Shown: positions 1 to 7,677, counted from the stretch's first letter. The stretch: DNA of 12,926 nucleotides from an uncultured Paracoccaceae bacterium (GCA_937927885.1 CALEZJ010000555.1:1-12926); one strand, 5' to 3'. Numbers and translations: made by a program. Notes: generated by a model not told the origin, from the sequence alone.

Positions 1-1413
1 ATATTGCGCCACAGCGATATAGGCAGGGGGCAAATCCGCGTGACTGGTCGCGAGCAGCGGCGCCGCGCGCGGGTTGTGCAATTGATCGCCTGCATACATG
101 GCATTCACCCGGTCCATCCCGCGGGTCTGCAAAAGCGGGGCTTCGGCGTTTTCGATCATCGAGGGGCGCGTCAGGTCGAAATCACAGGCCGGATAAATCA
201 GAAGTTGTCCGATTAGCCGCACCTCGGACTCTCGCAGATCGAGTGCCAGTGCCGCCGCAAGATTGCCGCCCGCGCTGTCGCCTCCCACCGCGATGCGCGC
301 TGGGTCAACCCCCAGTGCCCCAGCATTCGCACGCACCCAGTGCGCCACGGCACCGCATTGATCCAGTGCCGCCGGAAAGGGCCGCTCAGGGGCCAGCGCG
401 TAATCCACGCTGATCACGGTCATACCGGCCCAGTCTGCCAGCCGCGCGGTGATGTCCCAGTGCGTTTCTGGCGAGCCCTGCAACCAGGCGCCGCCGTGCA
501 TGTAGATCAACGCGGGTTGCACTCCGCCTCCCTTGCGAAACACTCGCACACGGACCGGCCCCGCGCTGCTGTCGACCCAATGCTCGGCATCGCACGCAAC
601 CCCTTCGGGCGTCGGCAGGCGCATGGCAGCGGCGATGCGCTCGAACATGGCGCGCCGCTGGGTCGCCGTCGCCGTTGCGGGCAACGCGGCCCAGCGGCTT
701 TGCCATTGGTCGAGGAAGGGGGTCAGGTGCGGATTCAGCATGGGAACCTCAGGCGGAAGGGGGGTGGAAGGATCGGACATGGCGAGGCGCATGACCGATT
801 GCACGACCTGGTCCCGCAAGCGCGCCTGCCCCGGATCTTCAAACAGGTCAGTGCCAAAGCTGAGGCCAAAGCTGGGCCGGTTCGACACGTTGAAGAACGA
901 CAGCGCGCTGATGTGCCAGTGCAACTCCAGCGGCGTGATGTCGGGTCGGATCACGCCTTCGGTCTGACCGCGCGCGATAATGTCAGCCAGATGCGCGATC
1001 GCACCAGCGTTCACCCGCTCGATCAGGCCAGAGGCGCGCATGTGGGCGGCATTGTGCACATTCTCGATCATCACCAGGCGGATGAAATCCGGGTTGGCTC
1101 GATGGTGGTCAAAGGTGAACTCGACAAGCCGCCGCAGTGCCGATAGCGGCGGGAGGTGATCCAGGCGCAACCGCCCCTCGCCAGCGCGCACCCGCGCATA
1201 GGCCGCCTCGAGGACCTTCACGTAAAGGCCCTCCTTGTCGGTAAAGTAGTAATAGATCATCCGCTTCGAGGTTTCGGTTTCGGCAACAATGTCCTCGATG
1301 CGGGTCGAGGCATAGCCCGAGCGCGCGAACACCCGGGTCGCCGCCTCGACGATGGCGCGTTGCACGCCTTCGGGGTCCTGCTTCCAGTTCTGCCGTCCGA
1401 CAAAGTCGCCCAT
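1..1413 (-). CDS. TetR-family regulator fused in frame to an HSL-type alpha/beta hydrolase (3' end beyond window)
   Basis: One frame is open from ATG 1413 to the left edge (471 codons, no stop); an in-frame stop at 1449-1447 bounds it upstream. Residues 15-212 form a TetR regulator: helix-turn-helix at about 38-58 (IEDIVAETETSKRMIYYYF), then an all-helical ligand and dimer domain. A Pro/Ser linker (213-225) leads into an HSL-family esterase: oxyanion-hole HGGAW at 306-310, nucleophile elbow GDSAGGN at 378-384 with Ser380, and a typical LPPAYIAVAQ strand at 461-470. The frame reaches the edge where the catalytic Asp should follow, so Asp and His cannot be seen. Met225 (ATG at 741) has a GAGG five bases upstream and could start a free hydrolase. 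The gene diverges from the quinate/shikimate-TRAP operon and probably represses it. The domains are clear; whether the fusion acts as one protein is inference. Confidence 0.85.
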   Translation of the reverse strand, partial: MGDFVGRQNWKQDPEGVQRAIVEAATRVFARSGYASTRIEDIVAETETSKRMIYYYFTDKEGLYVKVLEAAYARVRAGEGRLRLDHLPPLSALRRLVEFTFDHHRANPDFIRLVMIENVHNAAHMRASGLIERVNAGAIAHLADIIARGQTEGVIRPDITPLELHWHISALSFFNVSNRPSFGLSFGTDLFEDPGQARLRDQVVQSVMRLAMSDPSTPLPPEVPMLNPHLTPFLDQWQSRWAALPATATATQRRAMFERIAAAMRLPTPEGVACDAEHWVDSSAGPVRVRVFRKGGGVQPALIYMHGGAWLQGSPETHWDITARLADWAGMTVISVDYALAPERPFPAALDQCGAVAHWVRANAGALGVDPARIAVGGDSAGGNLAAALALDLRESEVRLIGQLLIYPACDFDLTRPSMIENAEAPLLQTRGMDRVNAMYAGDQLHNPRAAPLLATSHADLPPAYIAVAQY

Positions 1414-1452
1414 GCCACCACCCCCTGCTTTGAACCTATTGGAACATTATCT

Positions 1453-1481
1453 TTGACACAATGAACTTTAAGTTACATTGT
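1453..1481 (+). promoter_or_regulatory. Candidate sigma70 promoter of the dehydrogenase-TRAP operon
   Basis: A perfect -35 hexamer TTGACA lies at 1453-1458. The -10 is weak: CATTGT at 1476-1481 (17-base spacer) or TACATT at 1474-1479 (15-base spacer). Transcription would begin near 1485-1490, downstream of the ATG at 1461, which supports 1512 as the true start of the dehydrogenase. On the minus strand, GATAAT (1451-1446) could be the -10 of the TetR-hydrolase gene, so the two promoters would be almost back to back. Confidence 0.45.
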
Positions 1482-1482
1482 G
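1457..1482. promoter_or_regulatory. Inverted-repeat operator candidate for the divergent TetR-type regulator
   Basis: CACAATG (1457-1463) and CATTGTG (1476-1482) are exact reverse complements, and 10 of 13 half-site positions match across the dyad centred between 1469 and 1470. Flanking TTTGA and TCAAA extend the symmetry imperfectly. The dyad overlaps the -35 and -10 region of the rightward promoter and lies just upstream of the leftward one, the usual place for a TetR-family operator controlling both directions. Binding by the neighbouring regulator is inferred. Confidence 0.55.
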
Positions 1483-1511
1483 CCTCAAAACTCAGAAAGC
1501 CGAGTCCCTCC

Positions 1512-2381
1512 ATGACCGCTGCCGCCCTTCTTCGCAACCCGGGACCCTTGCTCGTGGGGCTGGTCGGGGCGGGTATCGCGCACTCTCGCAGTCCCGTGAT
1601 GCATCTGGCAGCCGCACGCGCTGCCGGTCTGTCGCTGAGCTATGACCTGATCGACACCGATACGGGCTATTGGCAGGGGCTTGCACTGGACACAGTGCTC
1701 AAGCAACTGGAATCCCGGGGTTTTGTTGGGATCAACGTAACCTTCCCGCATAAGCGGGCCGCGCTGGCGCTCTGCCATGCGGTTGCGCCCTCGGCTGCGG
1801 CGGTGGGTGCCACGAACACAATCGTTTTCCAGAATGGCCAGCGCATCGCCCACAACACGGATTATTCGGGTTTTATCGAAGGATTTCGCCGGGGTATCGG
1901 CGCCCGCCCCCACGCGACTGCACTTCTGCTGGGTGCCGGCGGGGCGGGCGGCGCCGTGGCGCAGGCGCTGGTGGACCAGGGTGTGGTGCGGCTCTACATC
2001 CACGACACGGACGAGACGGCAGCAAGGACGCTGGCGGCGGCGATCTCCACGCGCCTCGGCCCCGGGCGCGCGGCACTGGCCAGCGATCTGCGTGTCGCGG
2101 CGGCGCTGGCCGATGGCATCGTCAACGCCACCCCGGTCGGCATGGCGAAACTGCCCGGCACGCCGCTGAACATGGCACTGGTCGAGCCGCGCCACTGGGT
2201 GGCCGACATCGTCTATTTTCCGCTGGAAACCGAATTCCTGCGCCTCGCCCGCGCGCGGGGCTGCCATGCGATCGACGGCAGCGGCATGGCGATCGGTCAG
2301 GCCGTCGCCGCCTTTGAACATTTCACCGGGCAAAAGCCTGACATCGGCGCCATGCGCGCCGCTTTTGAGAGTTTCGACTGA
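1512..2381 (+). CDS. NAD-type quinate/shikimate dehydrogenase (AroE/QsuD family)
   Basis: This 289-residue protein has the full shikimate dehydrogenase layout. The substrate loop SRSP is at 25-28; the catalytic Lys81 is in NVTFPHK; Asn102 is in GATNT; the catalytic Asp117 is in HNTD. The dinucleotide loop GAGGAGGA is at 141-148, then NATPVGM at 205-211 and GSGMAIGQA at 257-265. After the second Rossmann strand it reads HDTDE (164-168), where biosynthetic NADP-dependent AroE has an Asn-Arg-Thr cluster. Acidic residues there match NAD-dependent catabolic enzymes such as QsuD. With the TRAP genes 31 bases downstream, oxidation of imported quinate or shikimate is the likely role. The frame opens at 1461, but that ATG lies inside the predicted promoter, so ATG 1512 is preferred despite a weak ribosome site. 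Family is certain; cofactor and direction are inferred. Confidence 0.9.
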   Translation: MTAAALLRNPGPLLVGLVGAGIAHSRSPVMHLAAARAAGLSLSYDLIDTDTGYWQGLALDTVLKQLESRGFVGINVTFPHKRAALALCHAVAPSAAAVGATNTIVFQNGQRIAHNTDYSGFIEGFRRGIGARPHATALLLGAGGAGGAVAQALVDQGVVRLYIHDTDETAARTLAAAISTRLGPGRAALASDLRVAAALADGIVNATPVGMAKLPGTPLNMALVEPRHWVADIVYFPLETEFLRLARARGCHAIDGSGMAIGQAVAAFEHFTGQKPDIGAMRAAFESFD

Positions 2382-2412
2382 CCTGATCACGCAACGGGAG
2401 GAGACCCTGCGA

Positions 2413-3390
2413 ATGACCCTGACCAAGATCTTGCTGGCGACATCGGCCATCGCCCTGACCCTGACTGCCAGCGCAGCCAATGCCCAGGTGGTGGAGCTGA
2501 TCTATTCCGACACCGTGGCCGAGACCGACATCCGCTCGACCATCCTGCGCCGCGAATTCGGCGAGTGCCTCGGCGAGGGCTTCAACTTTCAGTCCTATCA
2601 CGGCGCCACGCTGTTCGCACAGGGCACCGAACTGACCGCCATGCAGCGAGGCAACCTCGACATGGGCAACCTGGCGATCTTCGACTTCCTGAACCAGGTT
2701 CCGGAAACCTCGATCCTGGGCCTGCCCTTCCTGTTCCGCGACTATGACCACATGCGTGCGACCTATGACAGCGATGTTCTGGACGATTTGCTGGCACTGA
2801 TCGAAGAACGCGTGGGTGTGAAGATCCTCGCCTTCCCATATATCGGGGCGCGGCATCTGTCCTATATCGGCGACCGCCCCTACATGACCCCGGCAGACCT
2901 GAACGGCGTGCGCCTGCGCATGCCCGGCGGCGAGGGCTGGCAGTTCGTCGGCACCGCGATGGGTGCAACCCCGGTTCCGGTCGCCTTCACCGAACTCTAC
3001 ACCGCCCTGCAGACCCGCGCCGTTGATGCGCAGGACAACGGCTTTCCGGCCACGCGCTCGATGCGCTTTGACGAGCTGATCACCCATATGGGCCTGACCA
3101 GCCACCTGATCGCCGCGAACGAGTTCACCATCTCGCTGGCGAAATGGAACAGCCTGACCGCCGAACAGCAAGAGCGCGTGCAATCCTGCGCCGACAATTT
3201 CGAGGCGGCGCTGGATGCGATCACCCTGGAACAAGAGGGCCGTCTGCGCGCCGAATTCGAAGCGCAGGGGATCGTGGTCTACGAACCCGACAACGCCGCA
3301 TTCCGCGCCCATGTGCACGAGGTGTACCGCAATTCGCCCTATTCGGCCGACTGGCCCGAGGGATTGCTGGACGCGATCAGCGCGCTGTAA
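2413..3390 (+). CDS. dctP: TRAP transporter substrate-binding protein DctP
   Basis: A periplasmic receptor of 325 residues that captures an organic acid and delivers it to DctQM. A Sec signal peptide covers residues 1-24, with probable cleavage after AANA. Family marks are the carboxylate-binding Arg169 in LRMP (168-171), the following FTELYTALQ (192-200) and VDAQDN (204-209) with the conserved Asn209. Cys52 and Cys259 may form a disulfide in the periplasm. The start is fixed by GGGAGGAG at 2396-2403, nine bases before ATG 2413, and by the signal peptide; the frame extends further upstream but overlaps the dehydrogenase. A carboxylate ligand follows from the family. Quinate, shikimate or a related cyclic acid is inferred from the preceding gene. 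Confidence 0.93.
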   Translation: MTLTKILLATSAIALTLTASAANAQVVELIYSDTVAETDIRSTILRREFGECLGEGFNFQSYHGATLFAQGTELTAMQRGNLDMGNLAIFDFLNQVPETSILGLPFLFRDYDHMRATYDSDVLDDLLALIEERVGVKILAFPYIGARHLSYIGDRPYMTPADLNGVRLRMPGGEGWQFVGTAMGATPVPVAFTELYTALQTRAVDAQDNGFPATRSMRFDELITHMGLTSHLIAANEFTISLAKWNSLTAEQQERVQSCADNFEAALDAITLEQEGRLRAEFEAQGIVVYEPDNAAFRAHVHEVYRNSPYSADWPEGLLDAISAL

Positions 3391-3408
3391 TCTGGCGTGA
3401 TCCTGCCT

Positions 3409-3432
3409 GCGCGGGCGGCACGCTGCCCGCGC
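3409..3432 (+). other. Intercistronic GC-rich stem-loop between dctP and dctQ
   Basis: GCGCGGGC (3409-3416) pairs perfectly with GCCCGCGC (3425-3432) around an 8-base loop. No T-tract follows, so it is not a standard terminator. It more likely protects the 3' end of the dctP message or gives partial attenuation, raising the amount of binding protein relative to the membrane subunits. That role is inferred from position. Confidence 0.6.
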
Positions 3433-3453
3433 CCCTAGTCCTCGAGGATCGCC

Positions 3454-3951
3454 ATGCCACGCCTTGATTCTGCCCTGAACCTTTTGCGTCAGGGGGCCGA
3501 GATCGTTGCAGCCCTGCTTCTGGCGTCGGTATTCGTCGTCTTCCTGCTGCAAATCCTGTTTCGCTACGTCCTGTTGATGCCCGTGGGCTGGACGGTGGAA
3601 TGGGTGACCATCGCCTGGGTCTGGGTGATCCTGTTCGGCGCCGCCTTTGCGCTACGCGACGGCGAGTTGATCCGGCTCGACGTGCTCTATCTAGCGGTTC
3701 CCGATGGCGTGCGCCGGGTGTTCGACGTGATCACCGGCCTGACCTGCGCCGCGATTCTAGCCTGGACGCTGCCCAAATGCCTGGACTACGTCCAGTTCAT
3801 GCGCATCGAGCGCACGGCCTACCTGCGCTGGCCCTATCACTATGTCTTTGCCATCTACATTCCCTTCGCCCTCGCCATCATCGCCCGCTGTCTGTGGCAG
3901 GCTTTGCGCGCGCTGGTGCCCGCGCTGAACCGGACCTCGCGCCATGGTTGA
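3454..3951 (+). CDS. dctQ: TRAP transporter small membrane subunit DctQ
   Basis: A 165-residue inner-membrane protein with four predicted membrane segments at about 15-38, 48-67, 86-107 and 128-148. The pattern WVTIAWVWVILFGAAFALRDG (cut short here), then LIRLDVL at 72-78, is the typical DctQ signature around the second helix. Length fits the family. GAGGA at 3444-3448, five bases before ATG, supports the start. Its last 8 bases overlap the dctM start (ATGGTTGA), implying translational coupling. DctQ pairs with DctM to make the sodium-driven permease. Confidence 0.92.
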   Translation: MPRLDSALNLLRQGAEIVAALLLASVFVVFLLQILFRYVLLMPVGWTVEWVTIAWVWVILFGAAFALRDGELIRLDVLYLAVPDGVRRVFDVITGLTCAAILAWTLPKCLDYVQFMRIERTAYLRWPYHYVFAIYIPFALAIIARCLWQALRALVPALNRTSRHG

Positions 3952-5239
3952 TCCCTTTGCCCTTGCCATGCTGCTGATCGCGGCGCTGGCGCTGATGGGG
4001 CTGCCCATCGGCCTGTCGATGCTGTCGGGGTCCTTTGTCTATCTGCTGGCGCGCGGGCTGGACCCGTCACTGGCCGCCGAGACCATGCTTCAGGGCCTTT
4101 ACAACGGCTACACCCTGCTGGCGGTGCCGCTGTTCATCCTGGCCGCCGACATCATGAATGTGGGGTCGCTGGCCGACAAGCTTCTGAACTTTTGCCGCGC
4201 GCTGGTGGGCCGGTTCCGGGGCGGACTGGGCCATGTCAATGTGATTTCCAGCCTGATCTTTTCAGGCATGTCGGGGTCTGCCGTGGCGGACGCCGTTGGC
4301 ATGGGGCGAGTCATCATCAACCTGATGACGCGCAATGGCCAGTATACGCCGGCCTATGCCGCCGCCCTGACCGCCGCAACCGCCACCATCGGCCCGATCA
4401 TCCCACCGTCGATCCCCATGGTGCTCTATGCCTTGGTGTCAGGGCAATCCGTGGGCTACCTTTTTGCTGCAGGCATCCTGCCGGGTTTCCTGATGGCCCT
4501 GATCATGGGCATTACCAATGCCGTCATGGCGCGGCGCCGGAATTTCCCCACGGACGAGGCCACCCCCCTGCGCGAGCTTCCCGGCATTACCCTGCGCGCC
4601 ATTCCTGCGCTGATGCTGCCGGTGATCCTGCTGGGCGGGATCTATGGCGGGGTGATGACCCCGACCGAGGCCGCCGCCGTCGCCGCCGCCTATGCACTGT
4701 TCATATCGGTGGCTCTCTATCGTTCGGTCAGCCTTCGCGCGTTCTTTGGCACGCTGGTCAGCGGGGCGCGATCGACCGCCTCGGTGGGTTTGTTGATCGC
4801 CGGGGCGCTGGCTTTCAACTATGTGATCGCGCGGGAAAACATCCCGACCTCGGTGTCGGTGATGCTTAACGCCATGGACCTGACACCGGTCACGTTCCTG
4901 ATCATCGTCAACCTGCTGTTTCTGATTCTCGGCTGCATTCTCGAGGCCGGGGTGCTGCTTCTCATCATCACGCCCATCCTGATCCCCACTGCACAAGCGC
5001 TTGGCATAGACCTTGTGCATCTGGGCGTGGTGCTGGTGGTCAATGCGATGATCGGCCTGATCACACCGCCCTATGGGCTCTTGCTGTTCATCGTCGGTGG
5101 CCTGACCCGCCAGCCGATGCTGTCCGTCGCACGGGAATTGCTGCCTTTCATCGCTGCCCTGATCGGGGCGCTGGTCTTTCTGACCTTCGTGCCGGACTTC
5201 GTTCTATGGCTGCCAAGGCTCTTGGGCTACGCGGGTTGA
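3944..5239 (+). CDS. dctM: TRAP transporter large permease subunit DctM
   Basis: A 431-residue, highly hydrophobic permease that carries out ion-coupled substrate transport with DctQ and receives ligand from DctP. DctM hallmarks are all present: SGMSGSAVADA at 107-117, IPPSIPMVLYAL at 153-164, MTPTEAAAVAAAYAL at 238-252 and LITPPYGLLLF at 372-382 in the second half of the pseudo-symmetric fold. Length is normal (about 425-435). The start overlaps the dctQ stop by 8 bases. It is the last gene of the operon: a strong hairpin terminator begins 23 bases after the stop. Confidence 0.95.
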   Translation: MVDPFALAMLLIAALALMGLPIGLSMLSGSFVYLLARGLDPSLAAETMLQGLYNGYTLLAVPLFILAADIMNVGSLADKLLNFCRALVGRFRGGLGHVNVISSLIFSGMSGSAVADAVGMGRVIINLMTRNGQYTPAYAAALTAATATIGPIIPPSIPMVLYALVSGQSVGYLFAAGILPGFLMALIMGITNAVMARRRNFPTDEATPLRELPGITLRAIPALMLPVILLGGIYGGVMTPTEAAAVAAAYALFISVALYRSVSLRAFFGTLVSGARSTASVGLLIAGALAFNYVIARENIPTSVSVMLNAMDLTPVTFLIIVNLLFLILGCILEAGVLLLIITPILIPTAQALGIDLVHLGVVLVVNAMIGLITPPYGLLLFIVGGLTRQPMLSVARELLPFIAALIGALVFLTFVPDFVLWLPRLLGYAG

Positions 5240-5261
5240 ACGACCCTCATCCAGAAGGGAT

Positions 5262-5299
5262 ACGGCCCCGGAGCACACTCCGGGGCCGTCTCTTTTCTT
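5262..5299 (+). terminator. Rho-independent terminator of the dehydrogenase-TRAP operon
   Basis: ACGGCCCCGGAG (5262-5273) pairs without mismatch with CTCCGGGGCCGT (5278-5289) around the loop CACA, followed by a pyrimidine tract CTCTTTTCTT at 5290-5299. Read from the other strand the stem is not followed by a T-rich run, so it serves mainly dctM. It also insulates the convergent secretin gene. Confidence 0.93.
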
Positions 5300-5309
5300 G
5301 CATTCAACC

Positions 5310-7640
5310 TCAGCGACGGACTGTGAGCATCCGAAGCTGGCGCGACAGCGTGTCCAGCCCGTCGGCATTGCGCACGACGCGCGGGGTGATCATCACCAGC
5401 AGTTCAGTGCGCTGCATCGTGTTCGAGGTGCGGTTGAAAAGGTCACCCACCACCGGGATTCGCCGCAACACGGGCACCCCATTCTCGGCGGTATCGGTGC
5501 GCTCCTGTATCAACCCGCCCAAGAGCGCGGTCGCCCCGGATTGCACGACGATCTGGCTTTGTACCCGGCGCTGCGAGATGACCGGGTTCTGCCCCGCGGC
5601 GGTCTGCACCGAACGGGCCGAGGATACTTCCTGCACGATGTTCAGCATCACCGCGTTGTTCGGGTTGATGCGTGGCGTAACATCAAGGATCACGCCGACA
5701 TCACGCGTCTCGACCTCTTGCGTCACGGTGACGGTGCCGCCCGACTGCGAGGTCTGAGAGGCGATGACGAAAGGAATCTGGTCGCCAACGTTCAGCCGCG
5801 AGGTCGCGCCATCGACCACTGTCAGATAGGGCGACGAGATCACCTGCACATTGGTCACGGATTGCAGCGCCGAGATCACCGCCTGCACCGAGGTGCTGCC
5901 GATCGTGCCGCCCAGCAGTGCCACGAACCCGCCGCCGCCGGGGTCGCCGCTGGTGCCCGCGCCAGACGAGCTGCGCAGGTCGAAACCGGCGCCCTGCAGG
6001 AACATCTGAACGCCGTATTGAAGCTGGTCGTTGATGTCGACCTCGATGATCGTGGCCTCGATCACCACTTGGGCCAGCGGAATGTCCAGGGCCCGAACGA
6101 CCTCCTGTATTCGTTGGAACTCGACGAAATTCGACCGCACAAGAAGCGCATTGTTGCGCGGGTCCGACGTAAAGGTGATCCCCTCGCCCGAGGAGCGGCT
6201 GCCGGTGCCCGGCGCACCGGTCCGACTGACGCGAGGTGCGGCTTCGGGTTCGGCATCGTCGCTGCCGCGCAGGAAACGGGGCGCGCGCACGCCTGACGAG
6301 GTGACGCCCCGAGCCGATTCCCCATCGTTCGCGGACTGGATGGCGGCGGCGATCACGGACGAGGATGGATCGGTCGATCCCCTTTCGGTGTTTGGCACCA
6401 ATGGCGCATCGCCAACGATCGAGCTGAGACGGGATGCCAGTTCCTGCGCATCGAGATGCGCCAACTGGATGATGCGCACCTGCGGCGAGTCGCGGTTTTC
6501 CACGTCAAGGTTACGCACCAGTTCGCTGATCTGCGCGATGGTCTGGCGGCTGTTGGCAACCACCAGGACCCCCGGTGCAGTGCTGACCGGCAGGATCGTC
6601 ACATCCCCCAGTCCACGCTGGGCGTATAGGGTCGTGATCTGCTCGACGATTGCCTCCGGCGGGGTGCGGCGCACTGGAATGATTGCCAGCGCCTGGATCC
6701 CGGGCCGGGATTCGACCAGCGAGCGCACCAGTTCCTCGATCGACTGGAATTGCGACGGATCGCCCCGCACAACCAGATTGTTCGATCCGTCCAGTGTCGA
6801 AACCGTATTGCCGCTGGGGATCAGCGAGTTGACCACCTGCACCAGGTTTTCCGGCGGGGCGCGACGCATCGCGATCACATGCGAACTGTCGCCAGCAAGG
6901 TTACTACGCGCGCGCAGCCCGGTCAGGGTCTCCAGTTCGGCAGGGGTGCCGACATGATAGACGCTGTTGAAATACTGGATCATGTACCCGTTGCGCGCCA
7001 GGACATCGGCGAGAACCTGCAAGACCTCGGGCTGGGTGAACCTGCGCTCCGAGCGGAAGGTCACGTTGCCCTGCACACTGTTACCGATAATGTAGTTAAA
7101 CTGCAGGATCCCGCCCAGCACGTTTCGCACGACCTGTGGCAGGGGTTCGTTGTCGAAATTGAGCGAGATGCCCCCGGTTCGCCCGCTCTCGGGTCCGCGC
7201 CACTGGCCACCCATGACCGGCTGGCGGGGCAAGGGTTCGATCAGGATCTCCTCGCCCTCGATATCGGTGTAATACTCGCCGCGCCCCTGCATCGCGCCTT
7301 CCGGCCCGACATTCACGCGCGACACATCCATCCGTCCACCGGTCTCGCGGTGGGCACCACCGGCAAGACGCGCCCGGGTGTCACCGGTAAAGACGGTTTC
7401 GCGCAATGACTGCGGACTGAAGAAGCTTCGCAACTGTGACACTTCCTCGCGGGTGGTCACCACCGTTGCACCGGCCTGATTGGTCGCCGCGACCAGTTCG
7501 ATGTGCGACGGGGCCGCACCACTGCCGATCAGCGCACCACTACACGCCGCAAGACCGAGTGCGGCGATCAGAAGCACGCGCCGTGCAGTCATGCGCGCCC
7601 GGGCGGCACCCTGACCACCAAAGTTCAACGTCAACGTCAT
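5310..7640 (-). CDS. GspD-type lipidated secretin, probable outer-membrane ring of the T3SS (SctC role)
   Basis: From ATG 7640 the product is 776 residues. A lipoprotein signal ends in LAAC with Cys33, so the secretin may be lipidated and self-target to the outer membrane, as HxcQ-type liposecretins do. An unassigned segment (34-156) follows. Then come N0 (about 157-230), N1 (253-312), N2 (318-382) and N3 (388-515). N3 is interrupted by a Ser/Gly/Ala/charged insertion at about 412-486. The secretin barrel domain is 520-755, with VPVLRRIPVVGDLF (722-735) and the terminal ELLVMITPRVV (746-756). This layout is nearer type II GspD than classical SctC. No pilotin-binding tail is seen. The T3SS role rests on the divergent sctD. 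ATG 7592 (Met17) gives a canonical short lipoprotein signal but lacks a ribosome site; ATG 7640 has GGGGA two bases upstream. Confidence 0.85.
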   Translation of the reverse strand: MTLTLNFGGQGAARARMTARRVLLIAALGLAACSGALIGSGAAPSHIELVAATNQAGATVVTTREEVSQLRSFFSPQSLRETVFTGDTRARLAGGAHRETGGRMDVSRVNVGPEGAMQGRGEYYTDIEGEEILIEPLPRQPVMGGQWRGPESGRTGGISLNFDNEPLPQVVRNVLGGILQFNYIIGNSVQGNVTFRSERRFTQPEVLQVLADVLARNGYMIQYFNSVYHVGTPAELETLTGLRARSNLAGDSSHVIAMRRAPPENLVQVVNSLIPSGNTVSTLDGSNNLVVRGDPSQFQSIEELVRSLVESRPGIQALAIIPVRRTPPEAIVEQITTLYAQRGLGDVTILPVSTAPGVLVVANSRQTIAQISELVRNLDVENRDSPQVRIIQLAHLDAQELASRLSSIVGDAPLVPNTERGSTDPSSSVIAAAIQSANDGESARGVTSSGVRAPRFLRGSDDAEPEAAPRVSRTGAPGTGSRSSGEGITFTSDPRNNALLVRSNFVEFQRIQEVVRALDIPLAQVVIEATIIEVDINDQLQYGVQMFLQGAGFDLRSSSGAGTSGDPGGGGFVALLGGTIGSTSVQAVISALQSVTNVQVISSPYLTVVDGATSRLNVGDQIPFVIASQTSQSGGTVTVTQEVETRDVGVILDVTPRINPNNAVMLNIVQEVSSARSVQTAAGQNPVISQRRVQSQIVVQSGATALLGGLIQERTDTAENGVPVLRRIPVVGDLFNRTSNTMQRTELLVMITPRVVRNADGLDTLSRQLRMLTVRR

Positions 7641-7677
7641 CGTCCCCACATCCCAAAGTTCAACGGCTTGGGTTGAA
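7618..7677. repeat. Repeated CCAAAGTTCAACG motif at the secretin start
   Basis: The 13-mer CCAAAGTTCAACG occurs at 7618-7630 and again at 7653-7665, 35 bases apart. The second copy also forms an inverted pair with GTTGAA at 7672-7677 (TTCAAC, 7-base spacer). One copy falls inside the secretin reading frame if ATG 7640 is used; both are upstream if ATG 7592 is used. The core GTTCAACG reappears before the TPR gene at 10704-10711. Candidate regulator-binding sites; the function is inferred. Confidence 0.5.

Noticed and set aside
340..1146. Long rightward open frame of 268 codons opposite the TetR-hydrolase gene
   Set aside because: Its protein is rich in Arg, His and Gln with no family pattern, while the opposite strand encodes two clear domains. 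It is a shadow of a GC-rich gene.
1461..1511. Upstream ATG 1461 as start of the dehydrogenase
   Set aside because: The extra 17 residues lie within the predicted promoter and operator dyad and have no ribosome site; the family N-terminus fits ATG 1512.
1485..2480. Leftward frame of 331 codons across the dehydrogenase gene
   Set aside because: Antisense shadow: low-complexity Arg/Gly-rich product, whereas the plus strand has every AroE motif.
2323..3552. Leftward frame of 409 codons across dctP
   Set aside because: Antisense shadow with no recognisable domain; it would also cross three real plus-strand genes.
5298..6296. Rightward frame of 332 codons inside the secretin gene
   Set aside because: His/Arg-rich shadow; the minus strand has continuous secretin domains through the same interval.
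5310..7640. Secretin as part of a complete type II secretion system
   Set aside because: No other gsp gene is in the window, while sctD, sctT and a likely sctW are. The possibility cannot be closed without the flanks, but the left flank is an unrelated metabolic operon.
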